In this document: piece after piece, positions 42,615 to 51,169 of the stretch
Layout: each line of letters starts with the position of its first letter
Position numbering within the stretch: position 1 is the first letter of the stretch
Assembly (NCBI GenBank): GCA_963812915.1
Contig: CAWEXB010000002.1
Coordinates: forward strand, 89,056-153,055
Source: JACVRW01 sp963812915
GTDB lineage: Bacteria; Actinomycetota; Thermoleophilia; Solirubrobacterales; Thermoleophilaceae
Direction of reading: 5' to 3'
DNA: 64,000 bases
The notes under the pieces: generated by a model
Seen by the model: the letters and a program-made list of their open reading frames with translations, nothing else
Databases searched by the model: none
Told to the model about the DNA's origin: nothing
Made by a program: the position numbers and the translations under genes

Positions 42615-43408
42615 AGCTTCTGCGTCGGCCCCCACGGCCGGGCCGGAACGGTCCGAATGGCCCGAACGGGCCCCCAGGCACGACCAAGCCCGGTCTCAAG
42701 GACACGGCCGTCGAGGGGACCGCCGGGGTGGTCGGTTGGCTCGACGAGCGCACCGGGACAACGCCGTTCCTGCGCTACCTGGTCTACCGCAAGGTCCCGA
42801 AGGGGACGAACTGGTTCTACACCCTGGGCTCGGCGACCCTGTTCGCCTTCCTGTCGCAGGCGGTCACCGGCGTGTTTCTCGCCATGTACTACGAGCCGGA
42901 CGCCACGCGCGCCTACGAATCCGCTTCGCACATCACGAACGAGGTCTTCCTCGGCGAGTTCGTCCGTGGCATGCACAAGTGGGGCTCCACCGTGATGATC
43001 ATCCTGATCTTCCTCCACATGGCGCGGGTCTTCTTCTTCGGCGCCTACAAGTACCCGCGCGAGCTGAACTGGGTGATCGGCGTGGTGCTGCTCGTCTTGG
43101 TGCTGATGATGGGGCTCACGGGCTACCTCCTGCCCTTCGACCAGCGCTCCTTCTGGGCGACGGTCGTAGCGGTGAACATCAACGCCTCCGGTCCGCTCGT
43201 CGGACCGTACCTGGCGGACTTCCTGCGCGCCGGCGCCGAGTTCGGGCCCACAACGATCCCGCGCTTCTACGCGCTGCACATGCTCCTGGTCCCGGGACTG
43301 ATCATCGCGCTGATCGGCGCCCACCTCTATCTCGTCGTGAAGCTCGGCACCACCGCGCCGCCGTGGCTCAAGGCCGAGAAGAAGGACCTCCTGCGCGAGG
43401 AGGTCTAG
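42611..43408 (+). CDS. qcrB: Cytochrome b6-like subunit of menaquinol:cytochrome c reductase
   Basis: 265 residues with four membrane helices and the heme-binding histidines (GMHKWGSTVMIILIFLHMAR; FYALHMLLVPGLIIALIGAH). The short, split form (subunit IV encoded next) is the b6/Bacillus arrangement. A 30-residue Pro/Gly-rich N terminus is extra. ATG at 42611 overlaps the qcrA stop. Confidence 0.94.
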   Translation: MKLLRRPPRPGRNGPNGPNGPPGTTKPGLKDTAVEGTAGVVGWLDERTGTTPFLRYLVYRKVPKGTNWFYTLGSATLFAFLSQAVTGVFLAMYYEPDATRAYESASHITNEVFLGEFVRGMHKWGSTVMIILIFLHMARVFFFGAYKYPRELNWVIGVVLLVLVLMMGLTGYLLPFDQRSFWATVVAVNINASGPLVGPYLADFLRAGAEFGPTTIPRFYALHMLLVPGLIIALIGAHLYLVVKLGTTAPPWLKAEKKDLLREEV

Positions 43409-43421
43409 TGGAGCGGCCAGC

Positions 43422-44132
43422 GTGAACCCCCGCGAGCGCGAGCAGTACCTCCGCGACTACTCGATCCTGAAGAACCAGGGGAAGCCGTTCCTCTACTCGG
43501 TGGCCAAGGACTCGGTGATGGCCTGCATCACGCTCGCCGTGATCATCCTGATGGCCATCCTCTTCGGCGCCGAGCTCGGGCCGAAGGCGGACCCGACGAC
43601 GACCACCTATACGCCCCGTCCCGAGTGGTACTTCTTCTTCCTCTTCGAGCTGCTGCGCGTGATCAAGCCGCCCGAGCTGGTGTTCCTGGCGACGATCGGC
43701 ATCCCCACGATCTGCCTGGTTCTCTTGCTCCTGCTGCCGTTCTTCGACCGCGGCCCCGAGCGCAATCCGCTTCGCCGACCGATCGCCGTGACCGCCGGCA
43801 TCGCCACGATCGCGGCGATGGCATATCTGACGATCCTCGGCGCGTTGGCCGGGGCACCGAGCGAGATCGATCTCGCCACGGCGCCGCAATATGAGAGGGG
43901 CAAGGAGGTCACCGCCTCCGCCGGCTGTCTGGCCTGTCACAAGATCGGCGAGAACGGCGGCACGCTGGGACCCAGCCTGACCGAGGTCGGCGACCGCCTG
44001 GGACGCGACGCGATTGCTCGCACGCTCGTGAACCCCACCTCGCCGATGCCCTCGTACCAGTCGTATCGTCAGGACAGCCCCGAGCAGTTCGACGAGCTCG
44101 TCAACTACGTCGCCTCGCTGAAGAGCGAGTGA
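43422..44132 (+). CDS. qcrC: Fused cytochrome b subunit IV / cytochrome c (QcrC-like)
   Basis: 236 residues. N-terminal half is subunit IV: TPRPEWYFFFLFELLRVIKPPE gives the PEWY quinol-site motif, with three helices. C-terminal half is a cytochrome c with CLACH as heme site and MPSYQSY carrying the axial methionine. This fusion is the hallmark of the Bacillus-type bc complex. GTG start 13 bases after qcrB. Confidence 0.94.
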   Translation: MNPREREQYLRDYSILKNQGKPFLYSVAKDSVMACITLAVIILMAILFGAELGPKADPTTTTYTPRPEWYFFFLFELLRVIKPPELVFLATIGIPTICLVLLLLLPFFDRGPERNPLRRPIAVTAGIATIAAMAYLTILGALAGAPSEIDLATAPQYERGKEVTASAGCLACHKIGENGGTLGPSLTEVGDRLGRDAIARTLVNPTSPMPSYQSYRQDSPEQFDELVNYVASLKSE

Positions 44133-44833
44133 ACTTCACCGCCGGGCCCGGGTCGGGCACCCTGCCCGAGACGCAGGTGCGCGCGATGTTCGACCGGATC
44201 GCGCGCATCTACGACCGCATGAACTCGGTCATGACCGCGGGTATGCATCACCGCTGGCGCGAGCGCGCGGCCGACCTGGCTCGCGTCGGCCCCGGCTCGC
44301 GGGCGCTCGACGTGGGCACCGGCACGGGGGACCTGGCGATCGAGCTGGCGCGTCGCGGCGCCTCGGTCACGGGCGTCGACTTCGCGCCGGCGATGCTCGA
44401 GGTGGCTCGCGGCAAGGCGCCCCATATCGCCTTCGAGCGAGGCGACGCGCTCGCGCTGCGCCATGGCGCCGGGGAGTTCGACGCGGTCACGGTCGGCTTC
44501 GGGGCACGAAACTTCGCCGATCTGGACCGTGGCCTGCGGGAGATGGCGCGCGTGACCAGGCCCGGCGGGCGGGTCGTGGTACTGGAGATCACGACGCCGC
44601 AGCGGCCGCCCCTCGCCTGGTTCTTCCGCCTTTGGTTCGATCGCGTCGTCCCCGCGCTCGGGCGCCTGGCGGGCGACCCCGACGCCTACGCCTACCTGCC
44701 AAGCAGCGTGCGGCGCTTTCCCGGGCCGGAGGAGCTGGCGCGGCGCATGGGGGAGGCGGGACTCGACGACGTGCGCTGGATCGTCACGGCGGGCGGGATC
44801 ATCGCCCTGCACGCGGGAACCCGCCGCGCATGA
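44129..44833 (+). CDS. menG: Demethylmenaquinone methyltransferase
   Basis: 234 residues, SAM-dependent UbiE/MenG family: MFDRIARIYDRMNSVMTAGMH at the start, motif I ALDVGTGTGDLAIELAR, and VTVGFGARNFADL. Last step of menaquinone synthesis; menaquinol is the substrate of the Qcr complex encoded directly upstream (ATGA-type overlaps on both sides). Confidence 0.93.
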   Translation: MNFTAGPGSGTLPETQVRAMFDRIARIYDRMNSVMTAGMHHRWRERAADLARVGPGSRALDVGTGTGDLAIELARRGASVTGVDFAPAMLEVARGKAPHIAFERGDALALRHGAGEFDAVTVGFGARNFADLDRGLREMARVTRPGGRVVVLEITTPQRPPLAWFFRLWFDRVVPALGRLAGDPDAYAYLPSSVRRFPGPEELARRMGEAGLDDVRWIVTAGGIIALHAGTRRA

Positions 44834-45813
44834 ACACCGCCCAGGCCCAGCTGGGAGCGGTGCTTACGGCCGGCGGCCCCGAGCTGTCGCGCTTGCTGGA
44901 CCGCACGGAGGAACGGCTGGCCGAGGTGGCGGAGGGTCACGGCCGGGAGCTCGCCGAGCACGCCGCGGGGACGCTGGCCGCCGGCGGGAAGCGCCTGCGG
45001 CCCGTGCTCGTCTTCCTGTGCGCCGAGGGTGACGGCGACGGCCGCCTGGTGGTGGCCGCGGCGGCGGTCGAGCTGCTGCACATGGCCACGCTCGTGCACG
45101 ACGACGTGCTGGACCGTTCCGAGCTGCGCCGCGGCCGCCCGACCGTGTTCGCCCGCGGCGGCCGCCTGGCGGCGACCGCCACGGGCGATCTGCTCTTCTC
45201 GCGCGCCTTCGCCGAGCTGGTCTCGACGGGCAGCGAGGAGGCCATCCGCGCGCTGTCGGCGGCCTCGTCCGCGCTCGCCCGCGGAGAGCTGATGCAGCGT
45301 GCGGACGCCTGGTCCGCGGACGTGACGCCCGGGCGCTACCTCGAGCGTTGCCGTCACAAGACCGCGAGCCTGTTCGAGGCGTCTTGTCGGCTGGGCGCAC
45401 TGTTCGGCGGGCGCCGGGACCTCTCCGGTCCGCTCGGGCGCTTCGGCGAGCGCATCGGCCTGGCCTTCCAGATGCTGGACGACGTCCTCGACGTCTCGGG
45501 GCCGACCGAGCGGACCGGCAAGCCGCGGGGAGCCGACCTGCTCGACGGCACCGTCACTCTGCCGCTGATACTTGCCCGCCGCCTCGACCCCGAGCTCCGC
45601 CGGCTGGATCTACGGGCAACGGTGACCGACGCGGCGGGTGCGGCCGCGGTCTGCGACCGCATCGCGCGGACGGGATCGCTGGGTGAGGCTCGCCGGCGGG
45701 CGCTCACGCACGTGACCGAGGCCAAGGCCAGCCTGGCAGGCCTCGACATCTCGAAGGACCGCCGGCGCGCTCTCGACCTGGTCGCGGACGGCGTGGTCGA
45801 ACGCTACGCCTAA
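44830..45813 (+). CDS. Polyprenyl diphosphate synthase (menaquinone side chain)
   Basis: 327 residues. Trans-prenyltransferase with first aspartate-rich motif LVHDDVLD in MATLVHDDVLDRS, GKRLRP near residue 56 and second motif LAFQMLDDVLDVSG. Likely makes the isoprenoid tail for menaquinone, given overlap with menG (ATGA). Chain length cannot be read safely from sequence. Confidence 0.92.
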   Translation: MNTAQAQLGAVLTAGGPELSRLLDRTEERLAEVAEGHGRELAEHAAGTLAAGGKRLRPVLVFLCAEGDGDGRLVVAAAAVELLHMATLVHDDVLDRSELRRGRPTVFARGGRLAATATGDLLFSRAFAELVSTGSEEAIRALSAASSALARGELMQRADAWSADVTPGRYLERCRHKTASLFEASCRLGALFGGRRDLSGPLGRFGERIGLAFQMLDDVLDVSGPTERTGKPRGADLLDGTVTLPLILARRLDPELRRLDLRATVTDAAGAAAVCDRIARTGSLGEARRRALTHVTEAKASLAGLDISKDRRRALDLVADGVVERYA

Positions 45814-45815
45814 AC

Positions 45816-46241
45816 CTAGAAGTCCTCTGGGAGAATCGCGTCGGCCGCCAGTGCGCTCGCGAAGCGCTCGAGCTCGTCTTCCATGTTCTCCCGCACCAAG
45901 CGACTGTAGTCGCGCTCGAGCGCGCCGCCGCCGCGGTCGAGCTCCTCGTCGAACGTCTCCACCGTGTTCTGGGCGAAGACGCCCTCGCGGTACACCCCGC
46001 AGTTCGGACAGTGCAGGAGGACGTGCCAGTTCTCGGGCCCCGCCTCGTCCCAGTGGACCGGGTAGACGAGCTCGCAGGAGCACCCGACGCAGACGTGCAG
46101 ATCCTGGTCGGGCTCGGCGGGCGTGTCGCTGGGCGCGGTCCGCTCCACCCCTGGCTCCTTGAAGTAGACGACCTCGATCGTCTTCCCGCTGGGGAGAACC
46201 ACACGCTTGACGAAATGGGTCTGCTCGTCGTGGTTGTCCAT
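45816..46241 (-). CDS. Zinc-ribbon hypothetical protein
   Basis: About 141 residues. N terminus THFVKRVVLPSGKTIEVVYF, then a four-cysteine metal site (CVGCSCELVYP ... LHCPNCGVYREG), then an acidic helical tail ending ILPEDF. Similar CxxC proteins of unknown role occur in Actinobacteria. I chose ATG 46241 (MDNHDEQ); an upstream ATG at 46274 would add 11 residues. Convergent with the prenyl synthase gene, divergent from dcd. Confidence 0.8.
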   Translation of the reverse strand: MDNHDEQTHFVKRVVLPSGKTIEVVYFKEPGVERTAPSDTPAEPDQDLHVCVGCSCELVYPVHWDEAGPENWHVLLHCPNCGVYREGVFAQNTVETFDEELDRGGGALERDYSRLVRENMEDELERFASALAADAILPEDF

Positions 46242-46391
46242 GTCACAAGGCCCTTTGCTTTCCCGTATCGGCACGTCTCGCTCGAACTTGAAGGAAGAAC
46301 GCCGATCTCATTTCGCTCTTTCCGGTCTGTCCAACCGGCGAGTCTGGCGTTACTTACGCAGCGGGCGCGAAATCGGATCCAGTCCCGCTTG

Positions 46392-46397
46392 TAGGCT
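46392..46397 (+). promoter_or_regulatory. TAGGCT -10-like box before dcd
   Basis: TAGGCT ends 7 bases before the dcd GTG; no Shine-Dalgarno. Probable leaderless transcript. The 163-base divergent spacer upstream contains no other feature I recognise. Confidence 0.38.
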
Positions 46398-46404
46398 GCT
46401 GCGA

Positions 46405-46977
46405 GTGGTCCTCTCCGACCGGTCGATTCGCGAGGAGCTCGCGGCGGGCGGAATCGTCATCGATCCTCTCGACGAGAGGGCGATCCAGCCGTCGTCGGTG
46501 GACGTGCACGTCGATCGCTACTTCAGGGTCTTCCGCAACGACACCACTCCCTATATCGACCCCAAGCGGGCGCAGGAGGACCTGACCGAACTGGTCGAGG
46601 TCGAGGACGACAAGGCCTTCATCCTGCACCCCGGCGAGTTCGTGCTGGGCTCGACCCGCGAGCGCGTGGCGCTCGGGACGGACCTGGTCGCTCGGCTGGA
46701 GGGGAAGAGCTCTTTGGGACGCCTTGGGCTGCTCATTCACAGCACCGCCGGCTTCGTAGATGCAGGCTGGGACGGCCACCTGACGCTCGAGCTGTCCAAC
46801 GTCGCGAACCTCCCCATCGCGATCTACCCCGGGATGAAAATCGGGCAGGTGTCCTTCCTGAGGATGACCAGCGAGGCCGAGACCCCGTACGGGAGCGAGA
46901 CGGCCGGCTCGAAGTACAAGGGACAGAGGGGGCCAACCCCCTCCCGGTACTACCTCAACTTCGAGCAGGACGACTAG
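46405..46977 (+). CDS. dcd: dCTP deaminase
   Basis: 190 residues, trimeric dCTP deaminase family: LSDRSIREELAAGGI, IQPSSVDVHVDRYFRVF, FVLGSTRERVAL, EGKSSLGRLGLLIHSTAGFVDAGW and the C-terminal SKYKGQRGPTPSRYY. Produces dUTP (or dUMP directly in the bifunctional actinobacterial/archaeal type) for dTTP synthesis. GTG at 46405 fits the family N terminus. Confidence 0.95.
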   Translation: MVLSDRSIREELAAGGIVIDPLDERAIQPSSVDVHVDRYFRVFRNDTTPYIDPKRAQEDLTELVEVEDDKAFILHPGEFVLGSTRERVALGTDLVARLEGKSSLGRLGLLIHSTAGFVDAGWDGHLTLELSNVANLPIAIYPGMKIGQVSFLRMTSEAETPYGSETAGSKYKGQRGPTPSRYYLNFEQDD

Positions 46978-47002
46978 GGGCGCCGAGCCGGCTCCACGCC
47001 GC

Positions 47003-47008
47003 TACCAT
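47003..47008 (+). promoter_or_regulatory. TACCAT -10-like box before tatA
   Basis: TACCAT ends 6 bases before the tatA ATG with no Shine-Dalgarno, suggesting a leaderless tatAC mRNA. Confidence 0.38.
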
Positions 47009-47014
47009 GCGGGT

Positions 47015-47242
47015 ATGCCCACACCGGGCCCACTCGAGATTGTGATCGTCCTGATCATCGTGCTCGTGATCTTCGGACCCAAGCGGCTACCCGATCTGGG
47101 GCGCTCGCTCGGACGCGGCATGCGTGAGTTCAAGGATTCCGTGACCGGCAAGGACAAGGAGCGCGAGCAGCTCGAGGCCTCGGAGGAGGCCGCCGAGAAG
47201 CCGAAGCCGACGGCGAGCACGACCGCCGGCGACCGGCAATAG
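47015..47242 (+). CDS. tatA: Sec-independent translocase subunit TatA
   Basis: 75 residues. One membrane helix (PLEIVIVLIIVLVIFGPKRLP), the FGPKRLPDLGRSLG hinge and amphipathic helix typical of TatA, then a charged tail. Forms the pore part of the twin-arginine system with TatC, encoded 4 bases downstream; the Rieske protein above is a likely client. Confidence 0.94.
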   Translation: MPTPGPLEIVIVLIIVLVIFGPKRLPDLGRSLGRGMREFKDSVTGKDKEREQLEASEEAAEKPKPTASTTAGDRQ

Positions 47243-47246
47243 GTAA

Positions 47247-48014
47247 GTGCCCCGCATCCGGCCGATCGGCCACGACGACCGGCTCTCGATAGTCGAGCAT
47301 CTCGATGAGCTGCGCACGCGGCTCGTCCTCTGCGTAGTCGCGTTCGTCGTCGCCTGGGCCCTGACGGGGTGGCAGAACCACCTGGTGCTCGAGATCGTCA
47401 ACCGGCCGCTGCCGGACGGGATCCAGCCGATCACGCTCGGGCCCGCCGAGGCCTTCTACACGACGCTCACGAACTCGGCCTACGCGGCGCTGCTGATCTC
47501 ACTGCCGGTGATTCTGTACCAGCTCTACGCGTTCGTCTTGCCGGCCTTCAGCCCGACGGAGAGGAGGGTGGCGTTTCCGCTTCTCATGCTCGTGCCGGTG
47601 CTGTTCATCGCGGGCGTGGTGTTCTGCTACTTCGTCGTCCTGACGCCGGCGCTCGACTTCCTCCTCAACTTCAACGCGGACGAGTTCAACACGCAGGTCC
47701 GGGCGCGCGACTACTACTCCTTCGTAACCCTGCTGATGATCGCCATGGGGATCGGCTTCCAGATCCCGATCGGCGTCATCGCTGCATGCAAGCTCGGTGT
47801 GACCAGCCCGGAGAAGCTCCGAAAGGGGCGCCGCTACGCGATCGTCGTGATCGCCGTGGCGGCCTCGCTGCTGCCCACCCTGGACCCCGTCACCCTGCTG
47901 CTCGAGATGATTCCGCTCATCGCCCTCTACGAGCTGAGCATTTGGCTGGCGTCGGTGCTCGGCCGGCCCTCTCCAGAGGTGACCGAGCAGGTCGCCTCGG
48001 CGGAGGGCTCATAG
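47247..48014 (+). CDS. tatC: Sec-independent translocase subunit TatC
   Basis: 255 residues, six membrane helices. DDRLSIVEHLDELRTRLVLC at the N terminus, FYTTLTNSAYAALLISLPVILYQLYAFVLPA and AAVAASLLPTLDP-type ending are TatC hallmarks. Receptor for twin-arginine signal peptides. GTG start. Confidence 0.96.
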   Translation: MPRIRPIGHDDRLSIVEHLDELRTRLVLCVVAFVVAWALTGWQNHLVLEIVNRPLPDGIQPITLGPAEAFYTTLTNSAYAALLISLPVILYQLYAFVLPAFSPTERRVAFPLLMLVPVLFIAGVVFCYFVVLTPALDFLLNFNADEFNTQVRARDYYSFVTLLMIAMGIGFQIPIGVIAACKLGVTSPEKLRKGRRYAIVVIAVAASLLPTLDPVTLLLEMIPLIALYELSIWLASVLGRPSPEVTEQVASAEGS

Positions 48015-48015
48015 C

Positions 48016-48021
48016 TACGCT
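48016..48021 (+). promoter_or_regulatory. TACGCT -10-like box
   Basis: TACGCT ends 9 bases before ATG 48031, no Shine-Dalgarno. Another member of the leaderless-promoter pattern seen across the window. Confidence 0.35.
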
Positions 48022-48030
48022 CCCCTCGAG

Positions 48031-48690
48031 ATGCTGTTCGATCTGAGAGGACGCCGCCGCCGCGTGGTGCAGGCGACGTACCTGTTGCTCGCCGTGCTGC
48101 TGGGCGGCGGCCTCGTGCTCTTCGGCATCGGGGGCGACGTGTCGGGCGGACTCTTCGACGCCTTCAGCGAGCGCGGCGGCCGCGGCAATGGCAACGATGC
48201 GATCGAGGAGCGCGTCGACCGTCTCGAGAGGCGGGTTGCGGCGAATCCCGGCAACACCGCCGCGCTTCAGGAGCTGGTGCGTGACTACTACGGGCTCGCC
48301 ACGACCCAGCAGGAGGCGGGCACCGCCGAGTTCCCAGACGAGGCCAGGGACGAGCTGCGCAACGCCGCATCGGCGTGGCAGCGCTACGTCGACGCCGAGG
48401 AGGGCGCGCCCAACCCCACGACGGCGACGTATGCGCTGCGCGTCTACGACGTCGGAGCGCTGAACCAGCCGAAGGAGGCTCAAAAGGCGGCCGCCATCGT
48501 CGCCGAGGCTGAGAACGACTTCAACTCCTACCTCCAGCTGGTCGGCTATGCCGCGCTGGCTGGGGACACCCGCACCGCCGACCTCGCCACACAGAAGGCG
48601 GTGGACCTTGCGCCCGAGGGCCAGAGGAAGGCGGTAAGGCAACAGGCCCAACAGCTGAAGCAGTCGGCGCAGCAGCAGCCGGGCAGCTGA
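48031..48690 (+). CDS. Membrane-anchored TPR-like protein
   Basis: 219 residues: a basic N terminus, one helix (TYLLLAVLLGGGLVLFGIGG), a glycine-rich spacer and about 160 residues of helices with a tetratricopeptide look (NPGNTAALQELVRDYYGLA, KAVDLAPEGQRKAVRQQAQQ). No family with known function recognised. Likely a scaffold on the outer face of the membrane. Confidence 0.8.
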   Translation: MLFDLRGRRRRVVQATYLLLAVLLGGGLVLFGIGGDVSGGLFDAFSERGGRGNGNDAIEERVDRLERRVAANPGNTAALQELVRDYYGLATTQQEAGTAEFPDEARDELRNAASAWQRYVDAEEGAPNPTTATYALRVYDVGALNQPKEAQKAAAIVAEAENDFNSYLQLVGYAALAGDTRTADLATQKAVDLAPEGQRKAVRQQAQQLKQSAQQQPGS

Positions 48691-48742
48691 CAGTAGCCTT
48701 ACGGCTCGCTAGGTCCGGCCAAAACAACCCGCAGGGAGAAGC

Positions 48743-49102
48743 GTGAACTTCCACATCGAAGACGAGGCGATCGACGACACCACGCACGTCATCGAGCTAG
48801 GCGGCGAGGTCGACCTCTACACCGCGCCCGAGTTCAAGGAGCGGATGGTCGAGCTGATCGAGTCAGGGAAGAGGCAGATCGTGGTCGATCTCTCGAAGGC
48901 CACCTTCATCGACTCCACCACACTGGGCGTGCTGGTCGGGGGCGTGAAGCGGCTGAGGCCCGCGGGCGGCTCACTGGCGCTGGTCTGCACGGACGACAAC
49001 ATCACGAAGATCTTCGAGATCACCGGGCTCGACCGGGTGTTCCCGATCCACGAGTCGCGGGCGGAGGCGCTCGAGGCGGTCAAGTCCCCCGCCGCGGACT
49101 GA
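48743..49102 (+). CDS. STAS-domain anti-sigma factor antagonist
   Basis: 119 residues, STAS fold. HVIELGGEVDLYTAPEFKERM and the phosphorylatable-serine segment VVDLSKATFIDSTTLGVLVGG resemble SpoIIAA/RsbV; the conserved serine/threonine follows the aspartate (FIDSTTLG). Expected to bind an anti-sigma kinase when unphosphorylated. No partner kinase or sigma gene nearby. GTG start with AGGGAG 5 bases upstream. Confidence 0.9.
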   Translation: MNFHIEDEAIDDTTHVIELGGEVDLYTAPEFKERMVELIESGKRQIVVDLSKATFIDSTTLGVLVGGVKRLRPAGGSLALVCTDDNITKIFEITGLDRVFPIHESRAEALEAVKSPAAD

Positions 49103-49127
49103 CGGTCGCGAGGGGCTCTTCTAGAAT
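49099..49127 (+). promoter_or_regulatory. Promoter of tRNA-Lys
   Basis: CTGACG (49099-49104), 17-base spacer, TAGAAT (49122-49127), 9 bases before the mature tRNA. Good match to a housekeeping sigma-factor promoter; the -35 box overlaps the stop codon of the STAS gene. Confidence 0.55.
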
Positions 49128-49136
49128 CGCTGCGCC

Positions 49137-49210
49137 GGGCCGTTAGCTCAACTAGGCAGAGCAGGAGACTCTTAATCTCAAGGTTGTAGGTTCGATTCCT
49201 ACACGGCCCA
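49137..49210 (+). tRNA. tRNA-Lys (anticodon CTT)
   Basis: Acceptor GGGCCGT/ACGGCCC, D-arm with GCTCAACTAGGCAGAGC, anticodon loop CTCTTAA (CTT), T-arm TGTAGGTTCGATTCCTACA, discriminator A; CCA not encoded. The lowest anticodon-stem pair is G-A, otherwise standard. Confidence 0.96.
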
Positions 49211-49271
49211 TGCCAGCAGGCATCGCCGGCTGCAGGCGCGTAGAGCCCTGGACAGGGATACTGGGCGCGCG

Positions 49272-49685
49272 ATGTCGCAGCAGAACGTGGACCTGATACG
49301 CGACGGCTACGCTCGCTGGCAGGCGGGCGACTACGACCTCCTCCTCGACTTCTTCCTCGCCAACGCCGCTCCCGACATCGAGCTCTACTCGCGGTTGGGT
49401 GAGTTCAGCGGTACGCCTTACCGGGGACACGATGGCCTGCGCGCCTGGCTCGCCGAGATTCAGGAGAACTTCGTTCATTTCGAACCGTGGCTCGACGAGG
49501 CGCGCGACGCAGGAGACGATCGGGTTGTGGCTATCGGTGGAATCAGGTTTCGGGCGAGGGAGAGCGGAATCGACATGACTGAGCGACTGGGTTGGGTCTA
49601 CGAGTTCCGCAACGGGCGGCTCCACCGCATGATGTTCTATGGGTCCCCGGGCGAAGCCCTGGAAGCCGTGGGGATGCGAGAGTAG
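49272..49685 (+). CDS. SnoaL-like (NTF2-fold) protein
   Basis: 137 residues with the small-barrel NTF2 pattern: VDLIRDGYARWQAGDYDLLLDFF, DIELYSRL, YRGHDGLRAWLAEIQE and YEFRNGRLHRM. The superfamily includes isomerases, hydrolases and non-enzymes, so function cannot be assigned. It stands alone downstream of tRNA-Lys. Confidence 0.85.
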   Translation: MSQQNVDLIRDGYARWQAGDYDLLLDFFLANAAPDIELYSRLGEFSGTPYRGHDGLRAWLAEIQENFVHFEPWLDEARDAGDDRVVAIGGIRFRARESGIDMTERLGWVYEFRNGRLHRMMFYGSPGEALEAVGMRE

Positions 49686-49740
49686 CGGCAAGGCAGCAGC
49701 GTCGCCGCTCACGATCGCTCAGCTCGCTGGTGACACCGCC

Positions 49741-50304
49741 GTGATCGACGTGGTGGTCTTCGACGGGTTCGAGGCGCTCGACGCGCTCGGCCCCTACGAG
49801 GTGCTCGCCTACGGTGGACTTGACGCCAGGCTCGTCGCGCGCGAGGGCCCGCGGAGCGTTATTGCCGGCCAGGGGATCGAGGTGCGCGCCCACGCGCCGC
49901 GCCAGGAGGCCGGCTGGCTGGTCGTGCCCGGCGGCGCCTGGGAGGCGCGCGCCCGCAACCCGGACGACGAAGCCCCCTCCGGCGCAGTGGGAGCTCTGGC
50001 GCGCGCACATCGTGCGCGCGGCGGCCTGCTCGCCTCGGTGTGCACCGGCACGATGTGGCTGGCAGACGCCGGCCTCATCGGTGGCCGGCCGGCGACGACG
50101 CACCACATGTTCTGGGACGAGCTCGCCGCGACGGGCGCCGACGTCCGCCGCGGGGAACGCGTCGTGGACGACGGAGACCTGGTCACCTCCGGCGGCGTCG
50201 CCAGCGGTCTCTTCCTCGGCCTGCATTTGGTGGAGCGCCTCGTCGGCGCGGGCGCGCGTCGCCGCGTCGAGCGCGAGATCGAGCTGCCGGAGATCCCACG
50301 CTGA
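49741..50304 (+). CDS. DJ-1/PfpI family protein
   Basis: About 187 residues, class I glutamine-amidotransferase-like. VVVFDGFEALDALGPYEVLA at the start, the nucleophile elbow LLASVCTGTMWLADAGLIGG with cysteine, and RPATTHHMFWDEL. Resembles isonitrile hydratase or the N-terminal part of GlxA-type regulators without the AraC domain. GTG 49741 fits the family start; a longer frame would overlap the SnoaL-like gene. Confidence 0.85.
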   Translation: MIDVVVFDGFEALDALGPYEVLAYGGLDARLVAREGPRSVIAGQGIEVRAHAPRQEAGWLVVPGGAWEARARNPDDEAPSGAVGALARAHRARGGLLASVCTGTMWLADAGLIGGRPATTHHMFWDELAATGADVRRGERVVDDGDLVTSGGVASGLFLGLHLVERLVGAGARRRVEREIELPEIPR

Positions 50305-50323
50305 CGCGCCGGGCCGGCTCGGA

Positions 50324-51154
50324 TCAGAGCTCGACCTCGCCGGCAACGCAGGTGATCGTGCCGCCCCCGACCCAGATCGTGCCGTCCGCGTCGCGCGAGA
50401 TGTGGACGCGCCCGGACCGGCCCAGCGCCGTTCCCTGGCTCGCGACGTACGGGGTACTCGCTCGGCCGGATCGGAGCAGCCATTCGGCGAGGGATGCGTT
50501 CAGGCTTCCCGTCACCGGATCCTCGACGGTGGAGCCCTCCTTGGGGAGGAAGGCCCGCACCTCGAACGCCTGGGGTGAGCCCTCCGGGTACGGTCCCACC
50601 ACGCCCACGAAGAGGTCGACCAGCCCGGGTCTGAGCGCGAGCACCGCGTCCCCATCGGCGAGCAGGACCGCCACCCAGCCCGGCCCGTTGTCGGCCCACT
50701 GCGCGTCGAGGATCTCCTCGCGGTCGATCCCGAGCACCGTCGCGATGTGACCTACGAGCGCCTCGTCGACCGGACCCGACCGGATCAATGGGGGCGCTGC
50801 GAAGGCCAGCCCGTCCGACGTGGGGCGCACCGAAACCAAGCCCGCGCCGCACTCTTGAACCACGACGGCGGTTCGCTCGGGCGTCCCGGACGCCGATAGC
50901 CAGGCGTGGCAGGTGCCGAGCGTGGGGTGCCCCGCGAACGGCAACTCGGCGACCGGAGTGAATATGCGGACCCGATAGTCCGCGTCCGGCTCGGTAGGGG
51001 GTAGGACGAAGGTGGTCTCGACGAGATTCGTCCAGTGGGCGAACCGCTGCATCTCGTCGGTGCTGAGGCCCTCGCCGTCGAGCACCACGGCGACCGGGTT
51101 ACCGGCGTACGGAGTGGTGGTGAAGACGTCCACCTGACGGAACGGGCGCGCCAT
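50324..51154 (-). CDS. PhzF-family epimerase/isomerase
   Basis: 276 residues. FRQVDVFTTTPYAGNPVAVVLDGEGL, then NLVETTFVLPP with the catalytic glutamate, FAGHPTLGTCHAWL and EDPVTGSLNASLAEW are the PhzF signatures. Members isomerise small carboxylates; the substrate here is unknown and no phenazine genes are near. Convergent with the DJ-1 gene. Confidence 0.93.
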   Translation of the reverse strand: MARPFRQVDVFTTTPYAGNPVAVVLDGEGLSTDEMQRFAHWTNLVETTFVLPPTEPDADYRVRIFTPVAELPFAGHPTLGTCHAWLSASGTPERTAVVVQECGAGLVSVRPTSDGLAFAAPPLIRSGPVDEALVGHIATVLGIDREEILDAQWADNGPGWVAVLLADGDAVLALRPGLVDLFVGVVGPYPEGSPQAFEVRAFLPKEGSTVEDPVTGSLNASLAEWLLRSGRASTPYVASQGTALGRSGRVHISRDADGTIWVGGGTITCVAGEVEL

Positions 51155-51169
51155 TCGGTGTCGAGTGTG

